The notes under the pieces were generated by a model. It ran no database searches. It saw only the letters and a program-made list of their open reading frames with translations, and was not told the origin of the DNA. Source: an uncultured Treponema sp. (GTDB lineage Bacteria; Spirochaetota; Spirochaetia; Treponematales; Treponemataceae). From it: 21,582 bases of DNA. Within the stretch, counting starts at the first letter, position 1. Each line of letters begins with the position of its first letter. The position numbers were made by a program, and so were the translations under genes. The stretch covers positions 1 to 21,582 of the forward strand of contig CAKULY010000030.1 in the NCBI GenBank assembly GCA_934667505.1. The letters are read 5' to 3'. Shown here one piece after another: positions 8,778 to 16,028 of the stretch.

Positions 8778-9936
8778 ACATTAAACTGTCTATATTTGGA
8801 GTTTTATCTTTTTTCATATTTGAAGAAGTTAATATTACAATGCAAACATCTTTATCTTTGTTGTAAAACATTAAATTTTCATCACCAATACTTCGTCCAT
8901 AAGAACCTAAAAATTCATAATCCTTATAAAAAAGTTTTCGTATTCCATAACCATAAGCAATCTGCTCAGTATTTTTATCTGTAAACAAAGAAACAGAATT
9001 TATTATTTCTTCGCGAAGTTCTTTTTCAATAGTTCCATTAAAACTTAGTAAATTGTATCCCCATTTTGATATTTCTTTTGCAGTTGAAACAATTCCACCT
9101 GCCGTCCAACCACACTTTCCTAATAGTTCCAGAACATTGGGAATTATATCTGCTATATCAATGGGAGTTTTTCCATCTCCAGAAAATTCCATAAATGTAT
9201 TTGGATAACAATGAGGGTGTGAAACTTTGGTTAAATCTACCTCATCTTCTGGATAAAGTAAGACAGAAATATTCATAGGCGACGAGATTTTTTTATTTAA
9301 ATATATGTTTACTTTCTCATTTGTAATTTTTTCAATTATCATTCCTAGTAAAATGTAATTTGTTGATGAGTATAAAAAGTTACCGCTAGATTCTGAGGGT
9401 TTTTCAACAAAAGATAAAATAGTTTGAGCATTCCAATCATTTGACTTTGAAAATGGATTGTTATAAATCAATGCAGGATTTTCTGTATAATCGCTTATTC
9501 CAGAGCGATGCGATAAAAGATCTTTTATTGTTGCATTTGAGTTAATATAAATTGTGTTTATATTTTGAATGTATTTTGAAATGCTATCCTCTAAAGAAAG
9601 TTTGCCTTCATTTTTAAGCTTTAAAATAGCAGTTGCAACAAAACTTTTTGTTATGCTATAAACAAAGTGAGGAGTCTGAATTTCATTTTTTGTTTTGCAA
9701 GATATAGAGGAATAACCATTTGCGTAATTATAATTTAACTTCTGTGATTTACTAAAAACAGATACAGAAATCGCAGGTTTATAATCCCATTTTTTTACAT
9801 AGTTACAAATAACTTGTTCAATTTTTTCAGAAGTAGATTTATTACAGTTAGATTCAATATTTTTACACGCCGTAAAAAATATAAGAGTGCAAACTGTTAA
9901 AAGATTTATAAAAAGCGACTTCATTTGTTTCATCAT
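8755..9936 (-). CDS. Serine beta-lactamase-fold hydrolase (S12/class C-like), lipoprotein
   Basis: The 393-residue lipoprotein signal ends in FFTAC (Cys24). The nucleophile motif SITK is at 94-97, followed by a long helix as in penicillin-binding-protein-like esterases. The second motif reads YSSTNY (189-194) where YSNxNY is usual. The third reads GSYG (344-347) where GHTG or GHSG is usual, so the His is replaced. AGGIVSTAKEISKWG (279-293) is a further S12 family segment. The altered second and third motifs leave activity uncertain. ATG at 9936 or 9933 follows TGAGG, which contains the stop of the upstream gene. The DNA of its signal peptide is nearly the same as that of the gene at 10913-11863 although the mature parts are unrelated. 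Confidence 0.85.
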   Translation of the reverse strand: MMKQMKSLFINLLTVCTLIFFTACKNIESNCNKSTSEKIEQVICNYVKKWDYKPAISVSVFSKSQKLNYNYANGYSSISCKTKNEIQTPHFVYSITKSFVATAILKLKNEGKLSLEDSISKYIQNINTIYINSNATIKDLLSHRSGISDYTENPALIYNNPFSKSNDWNAQTILSFVEKPSESSGNFLYSSTNYILLGMIIEKITNEKVNIYLNKKISSPMNISVLLYPEDEVDLTKVSHPHCYPNTFMEFSGDGKTPIDIADIIPNVLELLGKCGWTAGGIVSTAKEISKWGYNLLSFNGTIEKELREEIINSVSLFTDKNTEQIAYGYGIRKLFYKDYEFLGSYGRSIGDENLMFYNKDKDVCIVILTSSNMKKDKTPNIDSLMYEIFECI

Positions 9937-9945
9937 TCTACCTCA
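9866..9945 (-). repeat. Shared signal-peptide cassette, copy 1
   Basis: Ribosome site, start and signal-peptide DNA through the lipobox of the serine-hydrolase gene. It matches 11793-11873 with only a handful of differences and 10838-10915 more loosely. The match ends abruptly after the lipobox Cys codon. Confidence 0.8.
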
Positions 9946-10905
9946 ATAATAGCTCGTAAAGTAATATGAACATAAAAGATTTTCCTTATATCTTACAATT
10001 TTTGTTTCTCCATTTTCTAACTTATAATAAACTATAGAAGCATTTTTTAAGTCATCTGCAATTTTAAGCGTTATGTAATCACATTGCTCTGTATCAACAA
10101 GATTGAAAGAGATTGTTTTATTTGCATCATCTATTTTGCCACGTATAGAAGAAATTCCTTCATAACACTCTATACAATTTTCAATTACTGTTAAACTTTT
10201 TCCCATATCAAAATAGTAACTTTGTTCAAATTTTATAGCATTTTTTGTTTTATTTAACTTTAACCAACCAACTTCATACGGAATCCAAACATATTTTTCT
10301 ATATCAATTGGCACTTCTTTTAAAATAAAGTTATTTTTCATATTGCAGTCTATAACAAGATTTCCAGCTATTTTTAATTTGTAATTAAATCTGTTTTCTG
10401 TTGTTGAACTTTCCAATCTAGTAAGTACAACCTGCGCTTTATTTTCATCTGTTTCTTCATCATACAAAGATTTTTTTGCATAGCAGCCATATTCAAATTT
10501 GTTTTCTATATCTTTTTGAGGAATATCTATTCCGTTTGAACAACTTTTGACTTCTGCAACCCAGTTATATAAAATAACAATTGCAGTTGATTTTGAATCA
10601 TTAAATACAAGATGTGTATCTTGATTTCCAAGATGCAATCTAAACTTTCCATTAAAGTCTTTGCTTATTATATTTTCTGGAACATAATCATGCAAACTTT
10701 TTCCTTGTTCACCTTGCCAATCAAGCCATTCAGAAACTCCTGCAGCTCCAGACTCACCATGATATGGATTCAACCATTCAGGATAGTTTGAAATTTCTTT
10801 TCCGCGCAAATAAAATTCGTTATCCGAATTAAATGGGCACGCCGTAAAAAGCACAAGCGTGAAAACTGTAAAAAGATTTATAAAAAGCGACTTTATCTGA
10901 TTCAT
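9943..10905 (-). CDS. Lipoprotein of unknown function, paralogue 1 of a tandem pair
   Basis: The 320-residue protein has the signal MNQIKSLFINLFTVFTLVLF followed by TAC, with lipid-attachment Cys23. It is a tandem paralogue of the next gene upstream. Shared blocks include DNEFYLRGKEISNYPEWL, SEWLDWQ, a VILYNWVAxVKSC segment, GIDIPQKDIENKFEY and a SIxYYKLENxExKxVR block near the end. I recognise no catalytic motif; a beta-rich binding or surface role is possible. ATG at 10905 is chosen over the upstream frame start at 10929 because TGAGG, which also carries the previous stop (10913-10915), lies 5 nt before it. It is the third gene of the minus operon. Confidence 0.8.
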   Translation of the reverse strand: MNQIKSLFINLFTVFTLVLFTACPFNSDNEFYLRGKEISNYPEWLNPYHGESGAAGVSEWLDWQGEQGKSLHDYVPENIISKDFNGKFRLHLGNQDTHLVFNDSKSTAIVILYNWVAEVKSCSNGIDIPQKDIENKFEYGCYAKKSLYDEETDENKAQVVLTRLESSTTENRFNYKLKIAGNLVIDCNMKNNFILKEVPIDIEKYVWIPYEVGWLKLNKTKNAIKFEQSYYFDMGKSLTVIENCIECYEGISSIRGKIDDANKTISFNLVDTEQCDYITLKIADDLKNASIVYYKLENGETKIVRYKENLLCSYYFTSYY

Positions 10906-10915
10906 TTTTACCTCA
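10838..10915 (-). repeat. Shared signal-peptide cassette, copy 2
   Basis: The same ribosome-site-to-lipobox segment as 9866-9945 and 11793-11873, with more differences. Here the similarity continues into the mature part of the paralogue at 11793. Confidence 0.75.
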
Positions 10916-11863
10916 ATAATGGTTTGCAATATAATTTGTACATTCTAATTTTTCATCACATCGTACAACTTTTAGTTCATCGTTTTCTAACTTATAATAA
11001 ATTATAGAAGCAGTTTTTAAATCATTCGTAACCTTTAGAGTAAAATAGTCGGCAAAGTCACTTTGCTTTGCATCAAGAAGATTAAAAGACACTGTTTTGT
11101 TTACGTCATCTATTTCTCCTCGTAAAGAAATTCCTTCGTAGCAAGCGGTTTTCCTTGTTCCACAACCATAATAATATAAATCTAATTCAAGAGTTCCTTT
11201 ATCATTATCTCGTCTTATATAATTTCTTACATTTGGAATCCAAGAATGTTTTGAGTAATCTATATAAACTTTTTTTGTAGGCATATTATTTTTTAGATTT
11301 ATATTAATAATTTCTTTATTTTTTATTTTTAGATTATAATTAAACTCATTTATAGTTGCCGTTTTGTCTGAAAGTCTAGTTAAAACTACAACTGCTTTAT
11401 TTTCATCAGTTTCACCATCATACAAAGATTTTTTTACATAGCAGTCGTATTCAAATTTGTTTTCTATATCTTTTTGAGGAATGTCTATGCCATTAGCACA
11501 ACTTTTTACTTTCGCAACCCAGTTATATAAAATAATAATGCCAGTTTCATTTGAGTCATTAAAATCTAATATAGTCCCTTGTCCAGACAATCTTAATCTA
11601 AATTTACCTTCATAACTACTGCTTATAACAGATTCTGGCACATAACTATGTAATTTTTTTCCTTGATCACTTTGCCAATCTAACCACTCTGAAATACCGA
11701 TGCACTGCGTATATTGAAAAGGATCTAACCATTCAGGATAGTTTGAAATTTCTTTTCCGCGCAAATAGAATTCGTTGTCTGGATTAAATGGGCACGCCGT
11801 AAAAAATATAAGAGTGCAAACTGTTAAAAGATTTATAAAAAGCGACTTTATCTGATTCATCAT
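10913..11863 (-). CDS. Lipoprotein of unknown function, paralogue 2 of a tandem pair
   Basis: The 316-residue lipoprotein (Cys24 after FFTA) is clearly homologous over its whole length to the 9943-10905 product. The two share the DNEFYLRGKEISNYPEWL opening and GIDIPQKDIENKFEY block. They differ most in the middle (about 185-240) and around the 50-60 region. The pair looks like a recent tandem duplication. Start ATG at 11863 or 11860 follows TGAGG. The stop TGA overlaps the ribosome site of the next gene, an economical operon junction repeated at both boundaries. No function is recognised. It lies 15 nt after the cysteine-peptidase gene and should share its leader (copy 2). Confidence 0.8.
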   Translation of the reverse strand: MMNQIKSLFINLLTVCTLIFFTACPFNPDNEFYLRGKEISNYPEWLDPFQYTQCIGISEWLDWQSDQGKKLHSYVPESVISSSYEGKFRLRLSGQGTILDFNDSNETGIIILYNWVAKVKSCANGIDIPQKDIENKFEYDCYVKKSLYDGETDENKAVVVLTRLSDKTATINEFNYNLKIKNKEIININLKNNMPTKKVYIDYSKHSWIPNVRNYIRRDNDKGTLELDLYYYGCGTRKTACYEGISLRGEIDDVNKTVSFNLLDAKQSDFADYFTLKVTNDLKTASIIYYKLENDELKVVRCDEKLECTNYIANHY

Positions 11864-11873
11864 TCTACCTCAA
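11793..11873 (-). repeat. Shared signal-peptide cassette, copy 3
   Basis: Ribosome site, start and signal-peptide DNA nearly identical to 9866-9945, although that copy belongs to a non-homologous hydrolase. Confidence 0.8.
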
Positions 11874-11878
11874 GAATT

Positions 11879-13231
11879 CTATTTTCTAACAACATCCCAA
11901 TTTTTATAATGATAAACAGGAATGTAAGTTTCCCAGCTGCCGTTTATTTTATCTGTGCAGTCCGCTAAGTCTAAAATTTTAAAAGATGGCCAACAAAAAG
12001 GTCCCCAGCCGTTTCTTTTATAGCCGATTACAGGTCTGTAGTGGCAACCTCCGTCACCAAAAACTCTTAAACTAATGCCAGGCAAGTTGTCATTTATAGA
12101 TTTTTTTGGATAAACGAACTGACTTGCTTTTAGAGTATACCTACTATAATAATTAATTGCTCCAGCAAGATTGTTTGGCATTGTTACAGAACCGCCGTCT
12201 TGACCACATAATTTTACAACGCCAGCAACTAAACCTTTGCCAGTTCTCATTTTGGAATACAATTCTGCTTCTTTTTGAGCCTCAGAAAGCTTGCTCCATA
12301 AGGATACATCAGAAATGCTGTTTTTTTGAATATAGTCAAGCACAAAGCCTGCCGCAACTGGACTACAGGCTTTATAATTGAAAATATGAATTTCATCTTT
12401 CCTCTTAAACAAAGTTTTATCTATATAACTCCTATCAAGTTCAGTTCTTTCAGACTTGGCTTTACCTCTTGTTGCAAAATCTGCAATATGACCTTTTTTT
12501 TCAACTGCCATTTGCCAAAAAACTTCCGCATTTTTTTCATAATCGTTTATTAATGCTTGCATTTTTTCGTCATCAGTATCGTCTAAAAAGTATTCTGAAT
12601 ATTTTTTAGAAACTTCTTCATAATCAGCAACCGAAGTTATATTGCTTTCTTCTATATAATTTCCATCAGTTGTTAGATATGAACTAAATTCGTTTGCAAC
12701 ACCTTTTGTTTCTTTGATAATTCCGAAAACAACATTGGGGTAACCATCGTCAACAATTCTTGGAAGTTCATTTTCTAAAAGTTTGCCATTATTGTATAAA
12801 TTGGTAATTTCATCTGCGTAGCCGTTGCATTTTGATTCATAGACTATTGGACAACCATAAGATTTTTCCGCCGCCCCCACAATAGCACCAACAACTTGCC
12901 CATTTGAAACAATTCTAAATTCATAAAATTTAATTTTTCCATCTGTTTCATATATTGCAATAGGAATAGTCCATAGTTCAGAATCTAGCGGATATTCATT
13001 AGCTTCTATAGAATCTTCTAGCCACAATTGTGCAAATTCTTTTGAAAGTTGCCAGTCTACAGAACTGTCATCACCTCGCAAGGAATATTGATCTAATTCG
13101 CTTTCGCTTGTTAGTTTGGACATTTCCCATTCGATTTTGCTAGTATTTTTTACTTTTGGAAAATCATTTTCTAGTTCATTTGAATTGCATGAACTAAAAA
13201 TAAAAATTGGCAGGATAAAACTTTTTTTCAT
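11879..13231 (-). CDS. Papain-fold (C39/C10-like) cysteine peptidase lipoprotein
   Basis: The 450-residue protein starts at MKKSFILPIFIFSSC (Cys15 lipobox). The N-terminal ~250 residues are acidic, with a YPNVVFGII strand and an EFRIVSNGQVVGAIVG stretch that recalls the propeptide/inhibitor-like part of C10 peptidases. The catalytic region has NYKACSPVAAGFVLDY (Cys289), matching the CxPxAxxxVLxY nucleophile helix of C39-type papain-fold enzymes. GCHYRPVIGY (His397) is followed by FKILDLADCTD (candidate Asp421 or Asp424). The family is inferred from these motifs; a bacteriocin-type C39 or streptopain-like C10 are both possible. ATG at 13231 is preferred over the longer frame at 13354 because the signal peptide begins there and GGGAG lies upstream. 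It is the first gene of the minus operon, directly behind leader copy 2. Confidence 0.72.
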   Translation of the reverse strand: MKKSFILPIFIFSSCNSNELENDFPKVKNTSKIEWEMSKLTSESELDQYSLRGDDSSVDWQLSKEFAQLWLEDSIEANEYPLDSELWTIPIAIYETDGKIKFYEFRIVSNGQVVGAIVGAAEKSYGCPIVYESKCNGYADEITNLYNNGKLLENELPRIVDDGYPNVVFGIIKETKGVANEFSSYLTTDGNYIEESNITSVADYEEVSKKYSEYFLDDTDDEKMQALINDYEKNAEVFWQMAVEKKGHIADFATRGKAKSERTELDRSYIDKTLFKRKDEIHIFNYKACSPVAAGFVLDYIQKNSISDVSLWSKLSEAQKEAELYSKMRTGKGLVAGVVKLCGQDGGSVTMPNNLAGAINYYSRYTLKASQFVYPKKSINDNLPGISLRVFGDGGCHYRPVIGYKRNGWGPFCWPSFKILDLADCTDKINGSWETYIPVYHYKNWDVVRK

Positions 13232-13259
13232 ATCTATGTAAATCTCCCGTAAAAAAGTT

Positions 13260-13302
13260 ATAAGATAAAAACTGACGATATTTTCGGCAGTTTTTATCTT
13301 AT
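13260..13302. repeat. Palindromic hairpin H1, copy b
   Basis: ATAAGATAAAAACTG pairs with CAGTTTTTATCTTAT (15-bp perfect stem), 29 nt upstream of the start codon of the cysteine-peptidase gene. AAAAAGTT-type flanks extend the stem on both sides. Confidence 0.8.
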
Positions 13303-13541
13303 ACACGAAAAACTTTTTTAATAATACGTCCGGCAAAGGTATGCTTACGAACAAGACATTGACTCAGCCGTTTTTAGGATTTTGATAAACTCTAAATAAA
13401 ACTGTAAACAAGATTTTTTGTTCTGTAAACCCATTTAGATACGAAATAACCAAGTTCGCAAAAAAATAACCAAGTTACCATTAAAAGTAACTTGGTTACT
13501 AAAAGGGGTAACTCGGTTACTTTAAATGGTAACTTGGTTAC
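13260..13541 (-). repeat. Conserved lipoprotein-gene leader, copy 2 (inverted to 4717-4995)
   Basis: Reverse complement of the 4717-4995 leader with most blocks conserved in order. GTAACnnnGTTAC units lie at 13529-13541, 13508-13520, 13487-13499 and 13466-13478 (ATAAC end), exactly 21 bp apart, with a worn fifth at 13446-13458. The paired boxes lie at 13423 and 13402, again 21 bp apart. The GCGAACTTGGTTATTTCGTA block and the AACGGCTGAGTCAA block are shared, and hairpin H1b closes it. It has one more palindrome than copy 1. It precedes the cysteine-peptidase gene. Confidence 0.8.
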
Positions 13542-13571
13542 TTTAAATAAAATTGAATTAAAACTACAACT

Positions 13572-14120
13572 TTAATATTGAATCTTTACTTCTGGAAGTT
13601 TATCCAGTTCAGTTAAATCACCATTATCAATATTGATAACGCCATATTTAAGGTAAATGGAATCTATCACAGGTTCTGCAGTACCATTTTTTATTTTTGC
13701 TTCGATTTCTGGGGATATATTAGAAATCTCATAAGGATTTGAAAAATTCAAGCGAGATTTTTTTCCAGAAATTAAAACTTTTCCAGATTTATCAACAATA
13801 TTAACTTTTAAATAATAACAAAAAGGCACGTCTTTAAGTTCCGCAAATGCGGCTGGACTAACTCCTATTACAGAAATCAATCGTACTCCAGTTTTTGAAA
13901 TTGAATCTGAAATTCGTTTTACATCGTCGTTTAATTTTTCTTCCGCTTCATTTATTCCTGCCATATAACCGATTTTGTACCAAGGATCTGTTATAAAATC
14001 GAGACTAGCTCTTTGTTCTTGAATAGTTTCACGATAACTCCTTATAGCTTTGTCAGGATTTTGTGTAATTTCAAACAAAGGAACGTCTTGCACCAAATAC
14101 GAAGGCATTTTTTCGTACAA
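13572..14120 (-). CDS. Hypothetical protein, cytosolic or periplasmic, unknown
   Basis: The 182-residue protein has no obvious signal peptide or membrane segment. An N-terminal helical, charged half (IRSYRETIQEQRASLDF, INEAEEKLNDDVKRISDSI) precedes a beta-rich half (YYLKVNIVDKSGKVLISGKK). I recognise no family. The best start is TTG at 14120, because AGGGG (14126-14130) lies 5 nt before it; the ATG at 14108 would be 17 nt away. The previous stop is only 9 nt upstream, so it is co-transcribed with the repeat-protein gene and may act with it. The C-terminal gene edge lies 30 nt from leader copy 2, which points away from it. Confidence 0.7.
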   Translation of the reverse strand: MYEKMPSYLVQDVPLFEITQNPDKAIRSYRETIQEQRASLDFITDPWYKIGYMAGINEAEEKLNDDVKRISDSISKTGVRLISVIGVSPAAFAELKDVPFCYYLKVNIVDKSGKVLISGKKSRLNFSNPYEISNISPEIEAKIKNGTAEPVIDSIYLKYGVINIDNGDLTELDKLPEVKIQY

Positions 14121-14129
14121 AGCAACCCC

Positions 14130-15539
14130 TTATTCCATTTTCAACATTCTTTTTTCTGCATTTTTCATATAAATCGAATATTTTGGCCAATTTTTTGGAA
14201 CATCACTCCAAGATTCATTCCAGGCTTTGTCGAAACCGGTTTTTATTACATCGAAAATTTCGGATTTTTTTTGAGAAAATTTTACTCCGTAAGTGTACGT
14301 TCGCTCTTTCATGTTGCTTGAAATAAGCGTAAGGTTTTCAGGTATTAATTCGTACAATGAATGTTCTGAAAAATATTTTTCTGTATCTTTTAACAATAAA
14401 ATCCAGTTATCATACTTTGAAAAATCATCATAACTCCCAAAACCTGGATTTCCTTGCTTAATATTTTCGGAAAGGGAAATATAATAATCTCTTGTTGAAG
14501 AAGATTTCAAGTCTGAATCAGAATAGATTTCATACAAAAACGCAAGAAGATGGCACACTTTATTTTCTTTTTTTAATTCTTCATATTTTAAATTTATTTT
14601 TTCATCTCTTTCTGAATTTAATACAAATCCAAAGCCTTTTTGTTCATTTGCTTTGCGTTCATTAACTTCAACATCTAGAATTTTTCCAAAACCTTTTTTT
14701 TCGTTTTCTATTTTTTGAGTTTCAAGTTCCGCATTAGTGAAAGAACCGAACCCTTTACCAGCATTTTCTATACGTTCTGCCCAAACTTCATTATATGTAA
14801 TTTTTCCAAAACCTTTTTCCTCGTTTTCAGTTCGTTGAGTTTCAAGCTGTGCATTTGTATAAGAACCGAATCCTTTATCCAAATTTTCTGCACATTCTGC
14901 TTCAACTTCGGACTTTGTAAGTTTTCCTAACCCTTTTTCTTCATTTTCAGTTCGTTGAAGTTCAAGTTGAAAATTCGTAAAAGAACCGAATCCATTTTTT
15001 GAATTTTCTAAACATTGTGTTTTAACTTCAAAATTAGTTAGATTTCCCAAACCCTTTTCTTCATTTTTAGTCCGTTGAGTTTCAAGTTGAGCATTTGTAA
15101 AATAACCTAATCCGTTTTCAGCATTTTTTGTACTTTCTGCTTTTACTTCGGAATTTGTAAGTTTTCCTAAGCCGTTTTTTTCATTCAATTCTCGTTGATT
15201 TTGCAAAGAATTTGAAACTTTTAAAACTTCATAAACGATTGGCTGTTTTTCTTCTTTTTGTTTTAGCCGAAGCCACACATCTACAGGAATTGAAAAATCT
15301 TGAGTTTCGTATTCATGACAATAAACAAAAGTTAATTTTTTTGATTTGAGATTAAAAGAAATTGAAGAATCTGTTATAGAAGGAATAAGTTTGCAGACAA
15401 AAACGGTTTGCTTATCTGCGTTTTTTTCCAAAGTCCTTACCACAGCCTTTTCTTCAAGCCTAACTTCATTTTGCTGAGAAAAACATGGCAAGATTAAAAA
15501 CATTGCCATAACGACAGTTTGAATTTTCTTTAAATTCAT
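14130..15539 (-). CDS. Secreted protein with alternating 20-residue tandem repeats
   Basis: The 469-residue protein starts at ATG 15539 after GGAGG (15543-15547). The signal MNLKKIQTVVMAMFLILPCF is probably cleaved near FSQ, and no lipobox is obvious. A unique N-terminal part (to ~121) is followed by nine 20-residue units plus a partial (about residues 122-307), each opening with K/N-G-F/L-G. The units alternate between two types: a GLGKLTxxEVxAE form and a GFGSFTNAQLETQRTENEE form, making a 40-residue superunit. The last ~160 residues are non-repetitive but contain another GFGSY (near 413). Many Glu/Lys/Asn suggest an exposed, partly helical repeat. Function is unknown; adhesin or stalk-like roles are only a guess. 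Its leader carries hairpins H2 and H3 and a MITE. Confidence 0.8.
   Translation of the reverse strand: MNLKKIQTVVMAMFLILPCFSQQNEVRLEEKAVVRTLEKNADKQTVFVCKLIPSITDSSISFNLKSKKLTFVYCHEYETQDFSIPVDVWLRLKQKEEKQPIVYEVLKVSNSLQNQRELNEKNGLGKLTNSEVKAESTKNAENGLGYFTNAQLETQRTKNEEKGLGNLTNFEVKTQCLENSKNGFGSFTNFQLELQRTENEEKGLGKLTKSEVEAECAENLDKGFGSYTNAQLETQRTENEEKGFGKITYNEVWAERIENAGKGFGSFTNAELETQKIENEKKGFGKILDVEVNERKANEQKGFGFVLNSERDEKINLKYEELKKENKVCHLLAFLYEIYSDSDLKSSSTRDYYISLSENIKQGNPGFGSYDDFSKYDNWILLLKDTEKYFSEHSLYELIPENLTLISSNMKERTYTYGVKFSQKKSEIFDVIKTGFDKAWNESWSDVPKNWPKYSIYMKNAEKRMLKME
14620..15176 (-). repeat. Tandem 60-bp coding repeats (20 aa), alternating types
   Basis: Units start about every 60 bp from 15176 downward (15176, 15116, 15056, 14996, 14936, 14876, 14816, 14756, 14696), then a shorter tenth. 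Odd and even units differ consistently, so the older duplication unit is 120 bp. Confidence 0.8.
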
Positions 15540-15549
15540 AATACCTCCA

Positions 15550-15625
15550 AAAAAAGCCAAGATTGAAACTTCAGTTTTAGGATTGGCTTTTTTATTGCAA
15601 TTTCGCAACAGAGTGAGAAATTGCA
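15550..15625. repeat. Hairpin modules H2 and H3 in the repeat-protein leader
   Basis: H2: AAAAAAGCCAA (15550-15560) pairs with TTGGCTTTTTT (15583-15593). H3: TGCAATTTC (15596-15604) pairs with GAAATTGCA (15617-15625). Relatives of both occur in the same order at 17025-17066 and 17069-17096. H2 lies directly upstream of the ribosome site of the 15539 gene. Confidence 0.7.
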
Positions 15626-15632
15626 GTTGATA

Positions 15633-15769
15633 AAAGGGGATGTCCCAAAAGTATCTTTTCTGTCATTTTCGGGCTTGACCCGAAAATCTAAATGCATATA
15701 TTGCAATCATTTAGAGATTGTTGTATCAAGTACGACAATGACATTTAGAACTTATTAGACAGCCCCTTA
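15633..15769 (+). mobile_element. MITE-like element, copy A (137 bp)
   Basis: Ends read AAAGGGGATGTCC and GACAGCCCCTT. Taking AGGGG...CCCCT (15635-15767) as the element, TAAA flanks both sides as a possible 4-bp target duplication. There is no coding capacity. Internal stems: AAAAG/CTTTT, ATTTTCGGG/CCCGAAAAT, CTAAATG/CATTTAG, and ATTGTTGTA/TACGACAAT with one G-T pair. Its interior is identical to copy B. Confidence 0.75.
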
Positions 15770-15809
15770 AAGATAAAAACTGACGCCATTTTTGGCAGTT
15801 TTTATCTTA
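15769..15809. repeat. Palindromic hairpin H1, copy c
   Basis: AAGATAAAAACTGACGCC...GGCAGTTTTTATCTT directly abuts the right end of MITE copy A, as copy d abuts MITE copy B. Confidence 0.75.
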
Positions 15810-16028
15810 TCTCCAAAAAAAGCCAAGATTGAAAAATCGCTTAAGATTTCATTTTTTTCCTAAGAACTAGGATTTTGCCCTATTAATTTTCAATTTGACT
15901 TTCGACCATATATTTTAAGTTGGAGATATTTGAAGTTTTTTTGAGAAACATAGTTAAAATAATAAAAAAAATTTGAATTAACGATAGTTTTTCATTTAGG
16001 CAAACTCAATAACAATAGAAGCTTTTGT
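15810..16028. other. Gene-free stretch with H2-like inverted arms
   Basis: It opens with a duplicate of the CTCC-plus-H2 left arm found at 15545-15568. A worn, inverted partner (TTTTCAATTTGACTTTC) near 15888-15905 would form a large imperfect hairpin. The rest is AT-rich without a supported gene. Confidence 0.5.

Noticed and set aside
12157..12553. Plus-strand frames opposite the cysteine-peptidase gene
   Set aside because: They lie antisense to a well-supported gene, lack ribosome sites and have low-complexity composition.
4717..13541. The island as a composite transposon or IS
   Set aside because: No transposase or target duplication; the inverted copies are gene leaders, not element ends.
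15633..15769. The MITE as a tRNA-like or known small RNA
   Set aside because: No tRNA consensus boxes or acceptor end; multi-copy with inverted termini fits a mobile element better.
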